DNA from: Butyricicoccus sp.
Lineage (GTDB): Bacteria; Bacillota; Clostridia; Oscillospirales; Butyricicoccaceae
Assembly: GCA_017886875.1 (NCBI GenBank)
Contig: JAGHIZ010000111.1
Location: 1-64,000 of the forward strand
Direction: 5' to 3'
Length of the DNA: 64,000 nucleotides
Of the stretch, positions 44,264 through 53,852 are shown piece after piece; position 1 is the stretch's first letter, and each line of letters opens with the position of its first letter. Under the pieces are notes generated by a model. The model saw nothing but the letters and a program-made list of their open reading frames with translations, made no database searches and was not told where the DNA came from. Both the position numbers and the translations under genes were made by a program.

Positions 44264-44794
44264 TTGCAGAAAAAAGCTGAAATTATGGACGCAAGTGCAA
44301 TGCAACGTGCTCTAACTCGTATAGCATTTCAAATTATTGAAAAAAATCATGGCGTAAAGGATATAATCCTTGCGGGTGTTCGTACTCGTGGTGTTCCACT
44401 AGCAGAGCGAATAGCAAATAAAATCGGTGAGGTTGAAGGCTCAAAACCTGATGTTATAGAGCTTGATATATCTCAGCTTAGAGATGATTTACCTCGTGAC
44501 AATCAAAAAGTAATATCTTATCCTGATATTCCAAGTTTACAAAACAAAATTGTTATCTTGGTTGATGATGTACTTTATACAGGCAGAACTGTAAGAGCTG
44601 GAATGGACGCAATACTTAAAATGGGTAGAGCTAGTTGTATTCAGCTTGCAGTTATGATTGACAGAGGTCATCGTGAATTGCCTATTCGTCCTGATTATAT
44701 TGGTAAAAATTTACCTACTTCCCAATCAGAAAGAGTTTGTGTAAATTTAAATGAAATTGACGGCTTCGATGCAGTCGTAATATTAGCAAAATAA
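44264..44794 (+). CDS. pyrR: pyrimidine operon attenuation protein / uracil phosphoribosyltransferase
   Basis: This 176-aa protein has the PRPP loop VILVDDVLYTGRTVRA, the ALTRIAFQIIE N-terminal helix and RGHRELPIRPDYIGKNLPTS, all PyrR hallmarks. TTG 44264 with AAGGAG 8 nt upstream aligns with the Bacillus start (QKKAEIMD against NQKAVILD), so I prefer it over GTG 44255. Confidence 0.94.
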   Translation: MQKKAEIMDASAMQRALTRIAFQIIEKNHGVKDIILAGVRTRGVPLAERIANKIGEVEGSKPDVIELDISQLRDDLPRDNQKVISYPDIPSLQNKIVILVDDVLYTGRTVRAGMDAILKMGRASCIQLAVMIDRGHRELPIRPDYIGKNLPTSQSERVCVNLNEIDGFDAVVILAK

Positions 44795-44810
44795 TAGGAG
44801 AAAAATAATT

Positions 44811-45725
44811 ATGTCTATTCAAAAATTAGTTGAAAATATTAAAGCAAAAGGTAATCCAACTGTTGCAGGTCTTGATGCAAGACTTGAATATATTCCAGAA
44901 TGCTTAGTTGAAGATATCCGCAAAGAATACGGTGCTACTTTAGAAGCTGCTGCAAAGGCTATGCTCCGTTTTAATAAAGGTTTAATTGATGCTCTTTATG
45001 ATATTGTTCCAGCTATTAAGCCACAGGCTGCTTATTATGAGCTTTTAGGTCCAGCTGGTGCTAGTGTGCTAAAGGAAACTATCAGCTATGCACAAGAAAA
45101 AGGCATGTATGTAATCGCTGATGTTAAACGTAATGATATAGGCGCTACTGCTTCAGCTTATGCAGAAGCTTACCTTGGAAAATCTAATGTTTGGGGTCAA
45201 GAGCTTCCAGTATATAACTGTGAAAGTGCCACAGTAAATGCTTATCTTGGCACTGATGGGATTGAGCCTTTCCTAAAAGAATGTCGTGCTAGAGAAAAAA
45301 GTATTTTTGTTCTGGTTAAGACTTCTAACCCATCATCTGGTGAGTTCCAAAATCGTGATATGGAAGGTAAACCTTTATTTGTTCGTATAGCTGAAAAAAT
45401 GAATGAATGGGGCGAAGGTTTAGACACTCCTTGTGGTTATAATCAAGTCGGTGCTGTTGTAGGTGCTACTTATCCAGAAGAACAAAAGATAGTTCGTAAT
45501 CTAATTCCTAAAGCTTATTTCTTAGTTCCAGGTTATGGTGCTCAGGGTGCTACTGCAAAGGATATTGCTAATGCATTTAATGATGATGGCTTAGGAGCTA
45601 TTGTAAACTCCTCTCGTGGTATTATGTGTGCATGGAAGAAAACTGGCAATAACGGTACAGATTATCAAGAAGCTGCTCGTGTAGAAGCTATCCGTATGCG
45701 TGATGATATTGTAAGTGCAATATAA
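44811..45725 (+). CDS. pyrF: orotidine 5'-phosphate decarboxylase
   Basis: This 304-aa type 2 OMP decarboxylase makes UMP. Motifs are PTVAGLDARLEYIP, IKPQAAYYELLG, the catalytic DVKRNDIGATASAYAEA (DxKxxD), and VPGYGAQGATAKD near the phosphate site. A ribosome-binding site TAGGAG precedes the ATG. It follows pyrR by 16 bp. Confidence 0.95.
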   Translation: MSIQKLVENIKAKGNPTVAGLDARLEYIPECLVEDIRKEYGATLEAAAKAMLRFNKGLIDALYDIVPAIKPQAAYYELLGPAGASVLKETISYAQEKGMYVIADVKRNDIGATASAYAEAYLGKSNVWGQELPVYNCESATVNAYLGTDGIEPFLKECRAREKSIFVLVKTSNPSSGEFQNRDMEGKPLFVRIAEKMNEWGEGLDTPCGYNQVGAVVGATYPEEQKIVRNLIPKAYFLVPGYGAQGATAKDIANAFNDDGLGAIVNSSRGIMCAWKKTGNNGTDYQEAARVEAIRMRDDIVSAI

Positions 45726-45776
45726 GCAAAAAACCACATTTAAAGATATAAATTTTGATATAAAAGGAGTCCGATT

Positions 45777-46868
45777 ATGAAAAAAGCATTTTTACTCCTC
45801 GCAGATGGCACACTGTTTGAAGGCACAGCGTGTGGATATGAAGGTAAATCAATCGGCGAGGTTGTATTTAATACTGGTATGGCAGGATATCAGGAAGTAT
45901 TAACTGACCCATCTTATTACGGTCAAATAGTTACTATGACATATCCGTTAGTTGGTAACTATGGAATTAACTTTGAGGATTATGAATCTCATAAAAGCTG
46001 GGTTTCAGGTTTTATTATGCGTGAGATTTGTGAGTATCCATCAAATTGGCGTTGCAGACATACTCTTGATGACTATTTAAAAAGCCAGAAAGTAGTCGGA
46101 CTACAAGTCATTGATACCCGTAGATTGACCCGAATTTTAAGAAATTCTGGTGTTATGAATGGTATTATCTATACAGAAGGTCATGAACCAACTGAACAAG
46201 ATATTGCTGATATGAAGGATTATATTGTAAAAGATGCTGTTAGCACTGTAACATGTAATCAGCCATCTATTTGTAAGGCTGAGGGTGAAACTAAATACCG
46301 TGTTGCTCTGCTTGATTTTGGTGTTAAGTATAATATTGAACGTGAACTTCAAGCAAGAGGTTGCGAAGTTACCATTCTCCCTGGTGACACTGAGCCAAAT
46401 GAAATAATAAACGGTGGTTATGATGGTGTTATGCTTACAAATGGCCCTGGAGACCCTGCCGAAAATGTCGAGATTATAAAAAATATTAAGGTTTTAGTTG
46501 AATCTAATATTCCTATGTTTGGCATTTGTTTAGGTCATCAGCTTATGGCTTTATCTATTGGTGCACAAACTAAAAAAATGCGTTTTGGTCATCGTGGCGT
46601 AAATCACCCTGTAAAAGACCTACAGCTTGATAGAACTTATATAACAAGCCAAAACCATGGTTATGCGGTTGTTGCTGAAAGTGTAAATCCTGAAATTGCT
46701 ACTGTTCGCTATGTAAACTTAAATGATAATTCAGTAGAAGGTCTTGATTATGTAAATCACCCTGTATTTACTGTTCAATTTCACCCAGAAGTTTGTCCAG
46801 GACCACAGGATACCTCTTTCCTGTTTGACAGATTTTTAAGCAATATTGAAAATGGAGGAAACAAGTAA
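45777..46868 (+). CDS. carA: carbamoyl-phosphate synthase small subunit
   Basis: This 363-aa glutaminase subunit has the N-terminal CPSase domain (NTGMAGYQEVLTDPSYYGQ in two blocks) and a class I glutamine amidotransferase domain with the nucleophile in FGICLGHQLM and the triad His and Glu in VQFHPE. AAAAGGAG precedes the ATG. It ends one base before carB. Confidence 0.96.
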   Translation: MKKAFLLLADGTLFEGTACGYEGKSIGEVVFNTGMAGYQEVLTDPSYYGQIVTMTYPLVGNYGINFEDYESHKSWVSGFIMREICEYPSNWRCRHTLDDYLKSQKVVGLQVIDTRRLTRILRNSGVMNGIIYTEGHEPTEQDIADMKDYIVKDAVSTVTCNQPSICKAEGETKYRVALLDFGVKYNIERELQARGCEVTILPGDTEPNEIINGGYDGVMLTNGPGDPAENVEIIKNIKVLVESNIPMFGICLGHQLMALSIGAQTKKMRFGHRGVNHPVKDLQLDRTYITSQNHGYAVVAESVNPEIATVRYVNLNDNSVEGLDYVNHPVFTVQFHPEVCPGPQDTSFLFDRFLSNIENGGNK

Positions 46869-46869
46869 A

Positions 46870-49800
46870 ATGCCTTTAAGAAGTGATATTAAAAAAGTAA
46901 TGGTACTTGGCTCTGGTCCAATTGTTATTGGTCAGGCTGCTGAATTTGACTATGCAGGTACACAGGCTTGTAGAGCACTACGTGAAGAAGGTCTGGAAGT
47001 TGTACTTGTAAACTCCAACCCTGCTACTATTATGACCGACAAAGCTATGGCAGATAAGGTTTATATTGAGCCTATGACCATAGAGGCTGTTAAAGAGATT
47101 ATTAAAAAAGAACGTCCAGACTCATTACTTCCAAACCTTGGCGGTCAGACTGGTTTAAACCTTGCTATGGAGCTTTGCGAACAAGGTTTTCTTGATGAAA
47201 TGGGTGTAAAACTACTTGGTGCTAACCCTACAACTATCGCAAAAGCTGAAGACCGTCAGATGTTCAAAGATACTATGGAGAAAATCGGTGAACCTGTTAT
47301 TGCATCTAAAGTTGTGCATACAGTTGAAGATGCGGTTGCATTTACTGAAGAAATTGGTTTACCTGTAATTATTCGTCCTGCTTATACCCTTGGCGGCACT
47401 GGTGGCGGCATTGCTTATACTTGGGACGAGCTTCGTGAAATTGCGGCTTCTGGTATTTTACATTCTCGTGTTGATGAAATTCTGGTTGAAAAATGTATCA
47501 CTGGCTGGAAAGAAGTCGAATATGAAGTAATGCGTGATGGTAAAGGCAATGCAATAACCATTTGTAATATGGAAAATGTTGACCCTGTTGGTGTTCATAC
47601 TGGTGACTCTGTTGTTGTTGCTCCTTCTCAAACTCTTTGTGATAAAGAATATCAAATGCTGAGAACTTCCGCACTAAATATTATCACTGAACTTGGTATT
47701 GAGGGCGGTTGTAATGTACAGTTTGCACTTCACCCTACTTCTTTTGAATATGCTGTAATTGAGGTTAACCCTCGTGTATCCCGTTCCTCTGCCCTAGCCT
47801 CTAAAGCGACAGGTTATCCAATCGCTAAGGTAACTGCAAAAATCGCTGTTGGTTATGGTCTTGATGAGATTATGAATGCAGTTACAGGTAAAACTTATGC
47901 TTGTTTTGAGCCTACAATCGACTATATTGTGGCAAAATTCCCACGTTGGCCATTTGATAAGTTTGTATATGCTGATAATTCCCTTGGCACTCAAATGAAG
48001 GCTACTGGTGAAGTTATGGCTATTGCTCCATCTTTTGAACAAGCTATGATGAAATCTGTTCGTGGTGCAGAAATTAAGCTCGATAGCCTTGTTATGCCAA
48101 GACTGCAAAAATTATCAGATGAAGAAATCAAAGAGCGAGTATCCAAGACAAATGATGAACGTTTATTTGTTATTTGTGAGGCTTTCCGTAGAGATATTAT
48201 GACCATTGAAGAAGTGTTTGAAATCACAAAAATTGATACATGGTTCTTACATGGCTTTATGAATATCGTAAATATGGAAAAAGAACTTGCTGCTTGCGAT
48301 ACTTTAACCAAAGATATATATTTAAGAGCTAAAAAGTTAGGTTTCCTTGATAAAACTATCGAACAGATGAGTGGTAAACAAATAGGTGATTTAAAGCGTT
48401 TACCTGTTTATAAAACAGTTGACACTTGTGCGGCTGAATTTGATGCAGAAACCCCTTATTATTACTCTACTTTTGATGATGAAACCGAAGTTAAAGAAGC
48501 TGATGGACGCAAGAAAATTCTTGTTCTTGGTTCTGGTCCTATTCGTATTGGTCAAGGTATAGAATTTGACTATTGTTCTGTTCACTCTGTATGGGCACTC
48601 AAGGAGCTAGGCTGTGAAACTGTTATTATAAATAATAACCCAGAAACTGTATCAACAGACTTTGATACAGCAGATAGGCTGTATTTTGAGCCACTCACCC
48701 CAGAAGATGTTGAAGGTGTTATCAATGCTGAAAAACCAGATGCAGCTATTGTACAGTTTGGAGGTCAAACTGCAATTAACCTTGCTCAGCATGTAGAAAA
48801 ATTAGGTGTTCCTATTCTTGGTACTCCAGCTTGGTCTATTGATGCAGCTGAAGACAGAGAAAAGTTTGATGTTATTCTTGAAAAGTGTGGTATTCCTCGT
48901 CCTAAGGGTGACACAGTTATGACTGAAGATGAAGCGGTTGAAGTTGCTGACCGTCTTGGTTATCCTGTGCTTGTTCGTCCATCTTATGTCCTTGGCGGTC
49001 AAGGTATGGAAATTGCATTTTCTGAAGATGATGTTCGTGAATTTATGAAAGTTATCACAAGAAACAAGGTTGAAAATCCTGTACTTGTTGATAAATATAT
49101 GATGGGTAGAGAAATCGAAGTTGATGCTATCTGTGATGGTGATGATATCTTAATCCCAGGTATTATGGAGCATTTTGAACGTGCAGGCGTTCACTCTGGT
49201 GACTCTATCTCAATCTATCCTTCAATCAATATTGAGCAAAAACATAAAGATACTATTATTAAGTATACAGAAGCTTTAGCAAAAAATCTTGCTGTGCTTG
49301 GTCTTGTAAACATTCAGTTTGTTTTATATAATGATGAAGTTTATGTAATTGAAGTAAATCCACGTTCTTCTCGTACTGTTCCTTATATTTCAAAGGTTAC
49401 AGGTGTACCTATGGTAGACCTTGCAACACGTTGTATGTTTGGTGAAAAACTAAAAGATATGGGTTATGGTACTGGTTTATATCCAGAAAGTGATTATTAT
49501 GCAGTAAAGGTTCCTGTGTTCTCATTCCAAAAACTGCGTGACCTTGATACTCAACTTGGACCAGAAATGAAATCTACTGGTGAGGTTCTTGGTGTATCTA
49601 AATCTTTTAAAGAGGCACTGTTTAAAGGTCTTGTTGGTTCTGGTTATAAAATGCAAAAGAAAACTGGTGCAGTAGTAATTTCTGTTCGCCCTGCGGACAA
49701 ACAAGAGGCTGTTTCTATTGCAAGCCGTTTTGAAGCTCTAGGTTATGAACTTTATGCAACAAGCGGTACTGCAAATACATTTAACCGTCATATGGTTGCT

Positions 49801-50067
49801 ACTAATATGGTTTATAATGCATCAGAGCCAGATAAACACCCTAATATTTTAGATATGATACAAGATGGTGTGGTTGATTATGTTGTTTCCACATCTGCAA
49901 AGGGACGTCACCCAGAACGTGCTAGTGTAAAAATTCGTCGTGCAGCAGTAGAACATTCTATTCCATGTTTAACAGCTATTGATACAGCTAATGCACTTTT
50001 AAGCTGTCTAGAGTCTGGTATGAAAATAGAAAACTGTGAAATGATTGATATTAACACAATTAGATAA
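46870..50067 (+). CDS. carB: carbamoyl-phosphate synthase large subunit
   Basis: This 1065-aa synthetase has two homologous ATP-grasp halves (about 1-550 and 551-930). Each starts with a GSGPI(V/R)IGQ(A/G) motif and carries RPxYxLGG(T/Q)G. A C-terminal MGS allosteric domain (about 935-1065) ends it. ATG 46870 with GGAGG upstream is chosen; a longer frame overlaps carA. It is the last gene before a terminator. Other pyr genes are elsewhere. Confidence 0.96.
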   Translation: MPLRSDIKKVMVLGSGPIVIGQAAEFDYAGTQACRALREEGLEVVLVNSNPATIMTDKAMADKVYIEPMTIEAVKEIIKKERPDSLLPNLGGQTGLNLAMELCEQGFLDEMGVKLLGANPTTIAKAEDRQMFKDTMEKIGEPVIASKVVHTVEDAVAFTEEIGLPVIIRPAYTLGGTGGGIAYTWDELREIAASGILHSRVDEILVEKCITGWKEVEYEVMRDGKGNAITICNMENVDPVGVHTGDSVVVAPSQTLCDKEYQMLRTSALNIITELGIEGGCNVQFALHPTSFEYAVIEVNPRVSRSSALASKATGYPIAKVTAKIAVGYGLDEIMNAVTGKTYACFEPTIDYIVAKFPRWPFDKFVYADNSLGTQMKATGEVMAIAPSFEQAMMKSVRGAEIKLDSLVMPRLQKLSDEEIKERVSKTNDERLFVICEAFRRDIMTIEEVFEITKIDTWFLHGFMNIVNMEKELAACDTLTKDIYLRAKKLGFLDKTIEQMSGKQIGDLKRLPVYKTVDTCAAEFDAETPYYYSTFDDETEVKEADGRKKILVLGSGPIRIGQGIEFDYCSVHSVWALKELGCETVIINNNPETVSTDFDTADRLYFEPLTPEDVEGVINAEKPDAAIVQFGGQTAINLAQHVEKLGVPILGTPAWSIDAAEDREKFDVILEKCGIPRPKGDTVMTEDEAVEVADRLGYPVLVRPSYVLGGQGMEIAFSEDDVREFMKVITRNKVENPVLVDKYMMGREIEVDAICDGDDILIPGIMEHFERAGVHSGDSISIYPSINIEQKHKDTIIKYTEALAKNLAVLGLVNIQFVLYNDEVYVIEVNPRSSRTVPYISKVTGVPMVDLATRCMFGEKLKDMGYGTGLYPESDYYAVKVPVFSFQKLRDLDTQLGPEMKSTGEVLGVSKSFKEALFKGLVGSGYKMQKKTGAVVISVRPADKQEAVSIASRFEALGYELYATSGTANTFNRHMVATNMVYNASEPDKHPNILDMIQDGVVDYVVSTSAKGRHPERASVKIRRAAVEHSIPCLTAIDTANALLSCLESGMKIENCEMIDINTIR

Positions 50068-50073
50068 TATTAT

Positions 50074-50110
50074 AAAAGAGAGTTTCAAAAAATGAAACTC
50101 TCTTTCTTTT
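50074..50110. terminator. bidirectional terminator between carB and bioY
   Basis: AAAGAGAGTTTCA pairs with TGAAACTCTCTTT over a short A loop. Its right edge touches the bioY stop codon. Confidence 0.92.
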
Positions 50111-50690
50111 ATGCGTTAACTTTTTTATTTGTTCCAGGAATAGTCCAAAAAGAAGAAACAGCAGGTGTTATACGTTTTAAAATCATTGTGCTAACCACAC
50201 AAAGCAAGATATCACCTGGTAATGGCAAAATAGCACAAGCAATTATTAAATCTAGAATATTTTTTCCGCTTTGTAAATAGAAATTTGTAATCCAAATATA
50301 ATAGATTGTACCAAAAACAAAAACAAGAATAAGATTTAACATACTAGCTGCAAACCATTGCCATTTTCCCGCTCCAAATTTTTCAACAAACCAGCCAGCG
50401 ACAGCCGCACCAATAGCAAACATAACCAAAAAACCAAATGTAGGCTGAAATATGTAACCTATTCCCCCACCGCCTGTAAAAATTGGCAGACCTAGCAGAC
50501 CTATAATTACATAAGCACTTATTGCTGCTCCGCCTAAACGCTTACCTAAAATCAGCCCTGCTAAATTAGTAAATAAGAATTGTAAAGTTATTGGGCAAAG
50601 TGGCATTGGAATTTTAAGAAATGCCCCTACGGCTGCAAGTGCTGTAAATAAAGCACAAAGAGTTAATTGTTTTGTTGATGTCTTTTGCAT
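50109..50690 (-). CDS. bioY: biotin transporter BioY (ECF S-component)
   Basis: This 193-aa protein has six hydrophobic segments and BioY signatures: ALFTALAAVGAFLKIPMP, PITLQFLFTNLAGLILG, and GGGGIGYIFQPTFGFL, whose loop contacts biotin. It needs the shared EcfAAT energising module, not present here. A BirA-like operator lies upstream. Confidence 0.94.
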   Translation of the reverse strand: MQKTSTKQLTLCALFTALAAVGAFLKIPMPLCPITLQFLFTNLAGLILGKRLGGAAISAYVIIGLLGLPIFTGGGGIGYIFQPTFGFLVMFAIGAAVAGWFVEKFGAGKWQWFAASMLNLILVFVFGTIYYIWITNFYLQSGKNILDLIIACAILPLPGDILLCVVSTMILKRITPAVSSFWTIPGTNKKVNA

Positions 50691-50735
50691 GATTGTAAAC
50701 CCCTTTCGTAAATATAGTAAACGATTTTTGAATTA

Positions 50736-50767
50736 TTGTCAACTATAATTTAAAAATAAGTTTACAA
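50736..50767 (-). promoter_or_regulatory. predicted BirA operator overlapping the bioY promoter
   Basis: TTGTCAAC (50736-50743) and GTTTACAA (50760-50767) form an inverted repeat with a 16-bp spacer, close to the Firmicutes BirA box. On the minus strand it includes the -35 TTGACA, with TACTAT 17 bp downstream, so biotinyl-AMP-bound BirA would block transcription. Confidence 0.7.
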
Positions 50768-50829
50768 TAATAAAGCTATATACAAGTGTAATATAGTATG
50801 ATAATATAAATAAAAAGGAGAAATAACAA

Positions 50830-51579
50830 ATGGAAAATTTTACTCTTGAATGTTGTGTTGATAGTGTACAATCAGCTATTGCGGCTGAAAAAGGCGGTGC
50901 AACTCGTTTAGAATTATGTTCTAATTTAATTATAGGTGGCACTTCTCCAAGTCCTTCACTATTTAATCAGATAAAAAAATATGTAAGTTTGCCTATTCGT
51001 GTTCTTCTTAGACCTCGTTTTGGTGACTTTTATTATACAAACTATGAAATAGATGTATTAAACGATGAAATAAACACATTTAAAAATTTAGGTGCAGATG
51101 GTATTGTTATAGGCTGTTTAAATCCAGATGGTGATTTAGATATAAAATCTATGGAAAAGTTTATATATACAGCAGGTGATTTAGTTATAACACTTCATAG
51201 AGCATTCGATGTATGTGCAAATCCAATGAAAGCATTAGAACAATCCAAAAAACTTGGAATAAGCACAATTTTAACATCAGGTGCAAAAAATAGTGCTTAT
51301 GAAGGCAAAGAGCTTATAAAACAACTGTGTGCTAATGCAGAAAATATAGAAATCTTAGCAGGTGCAGGAATAGATGCTAACATTATTAAATTATTGCTTG
51401 ATGAAATACCTAAACTTAAAAGTTTCCATATGTCAGGCAAAAGTGTTTTACAAAGCAAAATGAAATATAAAAATAAAAATGTGTTTATGGGACTTGAAAA
51501 TATAAGTGAATATCAAATATGGCAAACAGATATTAATAAAATAAAAATGGCTAGAGCTGTTCTTGAAAATAAAAGATGA
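50830..51579 (+). CDS. cutC: CutC family protein (copper homeostasis)
   Basis: This 249-aa TIM-barrel protein has the family N-terminus LECCVDSVQSAIAAEKGGATRLELC and the RVLLRPRFGDF, VITLHRAFDV and ILTSGAK motifs. The link to copper is historical and its biochemical role remains unclear. AAAAGGAG precedes the ATG. Confidence 0.9.
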   Translation: MENFTLECCVDSVQSAIAAEKGGATRLELCSNLIIGGTSPSPSLFNQIKKYVSLPIRVLLRPRFGDFYYTNYEIDVLNDEINTFKNLGADGIVIGCLNPDGDLDIKSMEKFIYTAGDLVITLHRAFDVCANPMKALEQSKKLGISTILTSGAKNSAYEGKELIKQLCANAENIEILAGAGIDANIIKLLLDEIPKLKSFHMSGKSVLQSKMKYKNKNVFMGLENISEYQIWQTDINKIKMARAVLENKR

Positions 51580-51606
51580 TACCCTTTAATGGGTATCATC
51601 TTTTTT
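51571..51606. terminator. bidirectional terminator shared by cutC and yihY
   Basis: A perfect 14-bp stem (AAAAGATGATACCC and complement) has a 6-nt loop. The stop codons of both convergent genes are inside the hairpin. Confidence 0.93.
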
Positions 51607-52407
51607 AAGCAAAATTCGATTTAAAAGCGGGCCTAAAAGTAAGGTAATGCTTGTCATATATAGCCATAGCATAAGGATAATAATAGCACCAAGTGAACCA
51701 TAGAGTAAAGAATATCTTGCTATATTATTTACATAAAAGGAAAATGCACCTGAAATAATAAACCATGCAACAAAAGAAAACAAAGCTCCAGGTAAAATTT
51801 GAGAGAATTTAAGTTTTATAGCAGGCATTAGTTTATTAACAAGCAATACAAAAATAAATATAATACATACGGCAATTGGCATTGACATACTAGCAAGATA
51901 ATCTGTTATATTGTATGATACTGGAAGCCACGTTCTTATAAAGTTAAGTGCCATTCTTCCAAAAATCACAAGTAAAAGGGTACCAATAATAGCAAGCAAA
52001 AATCCGCATGTAAATACAAATGACATTATCCATCTATAGAATATAGTTTTATGGTCTTCTATATCATATATTTGATGTATTGTATACATCATAGACCTAA
52101 CTGCTCTTGAAAGAAAATAAAGTGTTAATAATGTGCCCACAAGCATAGGTCTTATACTTGGTTCATTGGATATATAATCTATATATCCTTTAATCATAGT
52201 TTGAATACTTTTAGGTAGTAATTGAGTAAAAGTATATATTGTTTCTTCTGATAAATTTATTCTAGCAAGTGCAGCTGTTAAAAACATTAGTATAGGGCAA
52301 AATGAAAATAAAAGAAAATATGATAACTCAGCAGCAGACTGTGATATACCAAGTTTGAAATATTGTCTAACAACTCTGTGTATTATACCATTATGTCCAA
52401 ATAACAT
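51586..52407 (-). CDS. YihY/BrkB family inner-membrane protein
   Basis: This 273-aa protein has six membrane segments and the family pattern SAAELSYFLLFSFCPILMF near residue 20 and PGALFSFVAWFIISGAFSFYV (as two blocks) near 205. Once thought to be RNase BN, the family is now considered a transporter-like envelope protein of unknown role. The only ribosome-binding site candidate is AGGGGAATGTAA before the ATG. Confidence 0.9.
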   Translation of the reverse strand: MLFGHNGIIHRVVRQYFKLGISQSAAELSYFLLFSFCPILMFLTAALARINLSEETIYTFTQLLPKSIQTMIKGYIDYISNEPSIRPMLVGTLLTLYFLSRAVRSMMYTIHQIYDIEDHKTIFYRWIMSFVFTCGFLLAIIGTLLLVIFGRMALNFIRTWLPVSYNITDYLASMSMPIAVCIIFIFVLLVNKLMPAIKLKFSQILPGALFSFVAWFIISGAFSFYVNNIARYSLLYGSLGAIIILMLWLYMTSITLLLGPLLNRILLKKDDTH

Positions 52408-52565
52408 TTACATTCCCCTTTTTAAATAAATATGCTTATATTTTATCAAAATTATTTACTATTTACAATTATTTTTTATCATACATAGTTCGACTTGATT
52501 TTATATATAAATATTGATATACTAATTACGAACAAATGTTTGATTTGAATTAAAAGGTGAAAAAT

Positions 52566-53081
52566 ATGTTAAATCCGTTGCAAACCTGCTGTTTTGCAGG
52601 GTATAGACCTGAAAAAGTTAAAGGTTGGGATTTGCCAAATGGCTTTCCGCCTGAAGAAGTAGCAAATTCAATACAAGAAGCTATAATAAGAGCATATAAA
52701 AGCGGGTATTTATTCTTTATAAGTGGAATGAGTAGAGGGTTTGACCTATGGGCAGCCGAGCAAGTTATAAAACTCAAAAAGATTTATCCAATAAAACTAT
52801 TTTGTGCTATACCTTTTGATGAACAAAATTTATATTGGTCTGATAACTTAAAAAAACAATATAATGATATTATTTTAAAGTCAGATTATGTTTATTCCAT
52901 TGCAAAACAATATACACCTAATTGTTTTTATGCCAGAAATAAATTTATGGTTGATGGAAGTTCAAGACTAATTTGCTGGTTTGATGGTACGGAAGGAGGC
53001 ACATCTTTTACACTTAGATGTGCGAAACGTAAAGGGCTTGAAATAGACAATTTATATGAGCAACAAATGAGAATATATTAG
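52566..53081 (+). CDS. SLOG-family protein (DUF1273/YspA-like)
   Basis: This 171-aa protein has the SLOG Rossmann-like pattern CCFAGYRPEK at the N-terminus, FISGMSRGFDLWAAE (glycine-rich ligand loop) and the C-terminal DGTEGGTSFTLRCA. Such proteins are thought to bind nucleotide-derived ligands; some are sensors in stress or conflict systems and others housekeeping. No partner gene is nearby. ATG 52566 is preferred (AAAGGTG upstream). Confidence 0.85.
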   Translation: MLNPLQTCCFAGYRPEKVKGWDLPNGFPPEEVANSIQEAIIRAYKSGYLFFISGMSRGFDLWAAEQVIKLKKIYPIKLFCAIPFDEQNLYWSDNLKKQYNDIILKSDYVYSIAKQYTPNCFYARNKFMVDGSSRLICWFDGTEGGTSFTLRCAKRKGLEIDNLYEQQMRIY

Positions 53082-53635
53082 TGTTTCCATATAATAGCCG
53101 AAATTGGTGGGTCATTTGGTCTATTATGCCATGATGATAATAAAACACTATATTTTTTATCATCAAGTGATTTTAAATATTCAAGTAGGCTATCACGTTC
53201 ATTGTATCCATTTACACCGCCATAATAAATGGATAAACTCATAACACCTCCTGCCTTAAGTAATAAAAGACCAGCTTGTATTGCTGGAATAGATGTTTTT
53301 TCAGTTGTAAATATATTAGGGTTTCCGTTTGGAAGTCTTCCAAAATTAAAAACAATACAATCAACACTTTCATTATCAGCATAGTTTAACATATTGCTGT
53401 GACTATCAAGCACAGTTTCAAAATTCTGTAATCCTGCTTTTTGAAGTCTTTCTTTTGTTTGAATTATTGACTCTGGTTGTATATCGAATGCTAATACTTT
53501 GCCAGTTTCACCTACAAGTCTACAAAGTAATTCAGTATCTCTCCCCTTGCCTGCTGTTGCATCTATACAAAAATCACCTGTTTTTACTGTTCTGTTTAAA
53601 AAATCATGTGCTATACCAAGTGTATTAAGTGGCAT
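53078..53635 (-). CDS. class I SAM-dependent methyltransferase, YtqB-like
   Basis: This 185-aa methylase has motif I FCIDATAGKGRDTELL (about 24-39), LAFDIQPESI, and VDCIVFNFGRLPNGN, a layout typical of YtqB/rRNA methylase-like proteins that act on tRNA wobble uridines in some bacteria. The long open frame beyond 53635 is antisense to the tRNA-Leu gene and is not real; ATG 53635 has AAAAGGAG. Its stop overlaps that of the convergent SLOG gene. Confidence 0.85.
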   Translation of the reverse strand: MPLNTLGIAHDFLNRTVKTGDFCIDATAGKGRDTELLCRLVGETGKVLAFDIQPESIIQTKERLQKAGLQNFETVLDSHSNMLNYADNESVDCIVFNFGRLPNGNPNIFTTEKTSIPAIQAGLLLLKAGGVMSLSIYYGGVNGYNERDSLLEYLKSLDDKKYSVLLSSWHNRPNDPPISAIIWKH

Positions 53636-53730
53636 AATAAAAAACTCCTTTTTTCTAATTATTTTATCATATAATTTAAAATTTCTCTTGCTTTTTTTAA
53701 ATAAATACTTTATAATATATTTTGTTACAT

Positions 53731-53817
53731 GCCGGTGTGATGAAATTGGTAGACGTAGTGGACTCAAAATCCACCGGTGGCGACACCGTACCGGTTCGAG
53801 TCCGGTCACCGGCACCA
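53731..53817 (+). tRNA. tRNA-Leu, anticodon CAA
   Basis: An 87-nt gene with a 7-bp acceptor stem (GCCGGTG with CACCGGC), class II long variable arm, T loop GTTCGAGTC, and encoded CCA. The anticodon loop CTCAAAA gives CAA, decoding UUG. A TATAAT sits about 20 nt upstream. Confidence 0.97.
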
Positions 53818-53823
53818 TAAATT

Positions 53824-53852
53824 AACCCTAAGCTTTAGTGCTTAGGGTTTTT
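53824..53852 (+). terminator. terminator of tRNA-Leu
   Basis: AACCCTAAGC pairs with GCTTAGGGTT around a 6-nt loop, then TTT. Confidence 0.9.

Noticed and set aside
53636..53818. Upstream extension of the YtqB-like methylase frame to 53818
   Set aside because: The extra 61 residues are antisense to tRNA-Leu, and the ribosome-binding site is at the internal ATG 53635.
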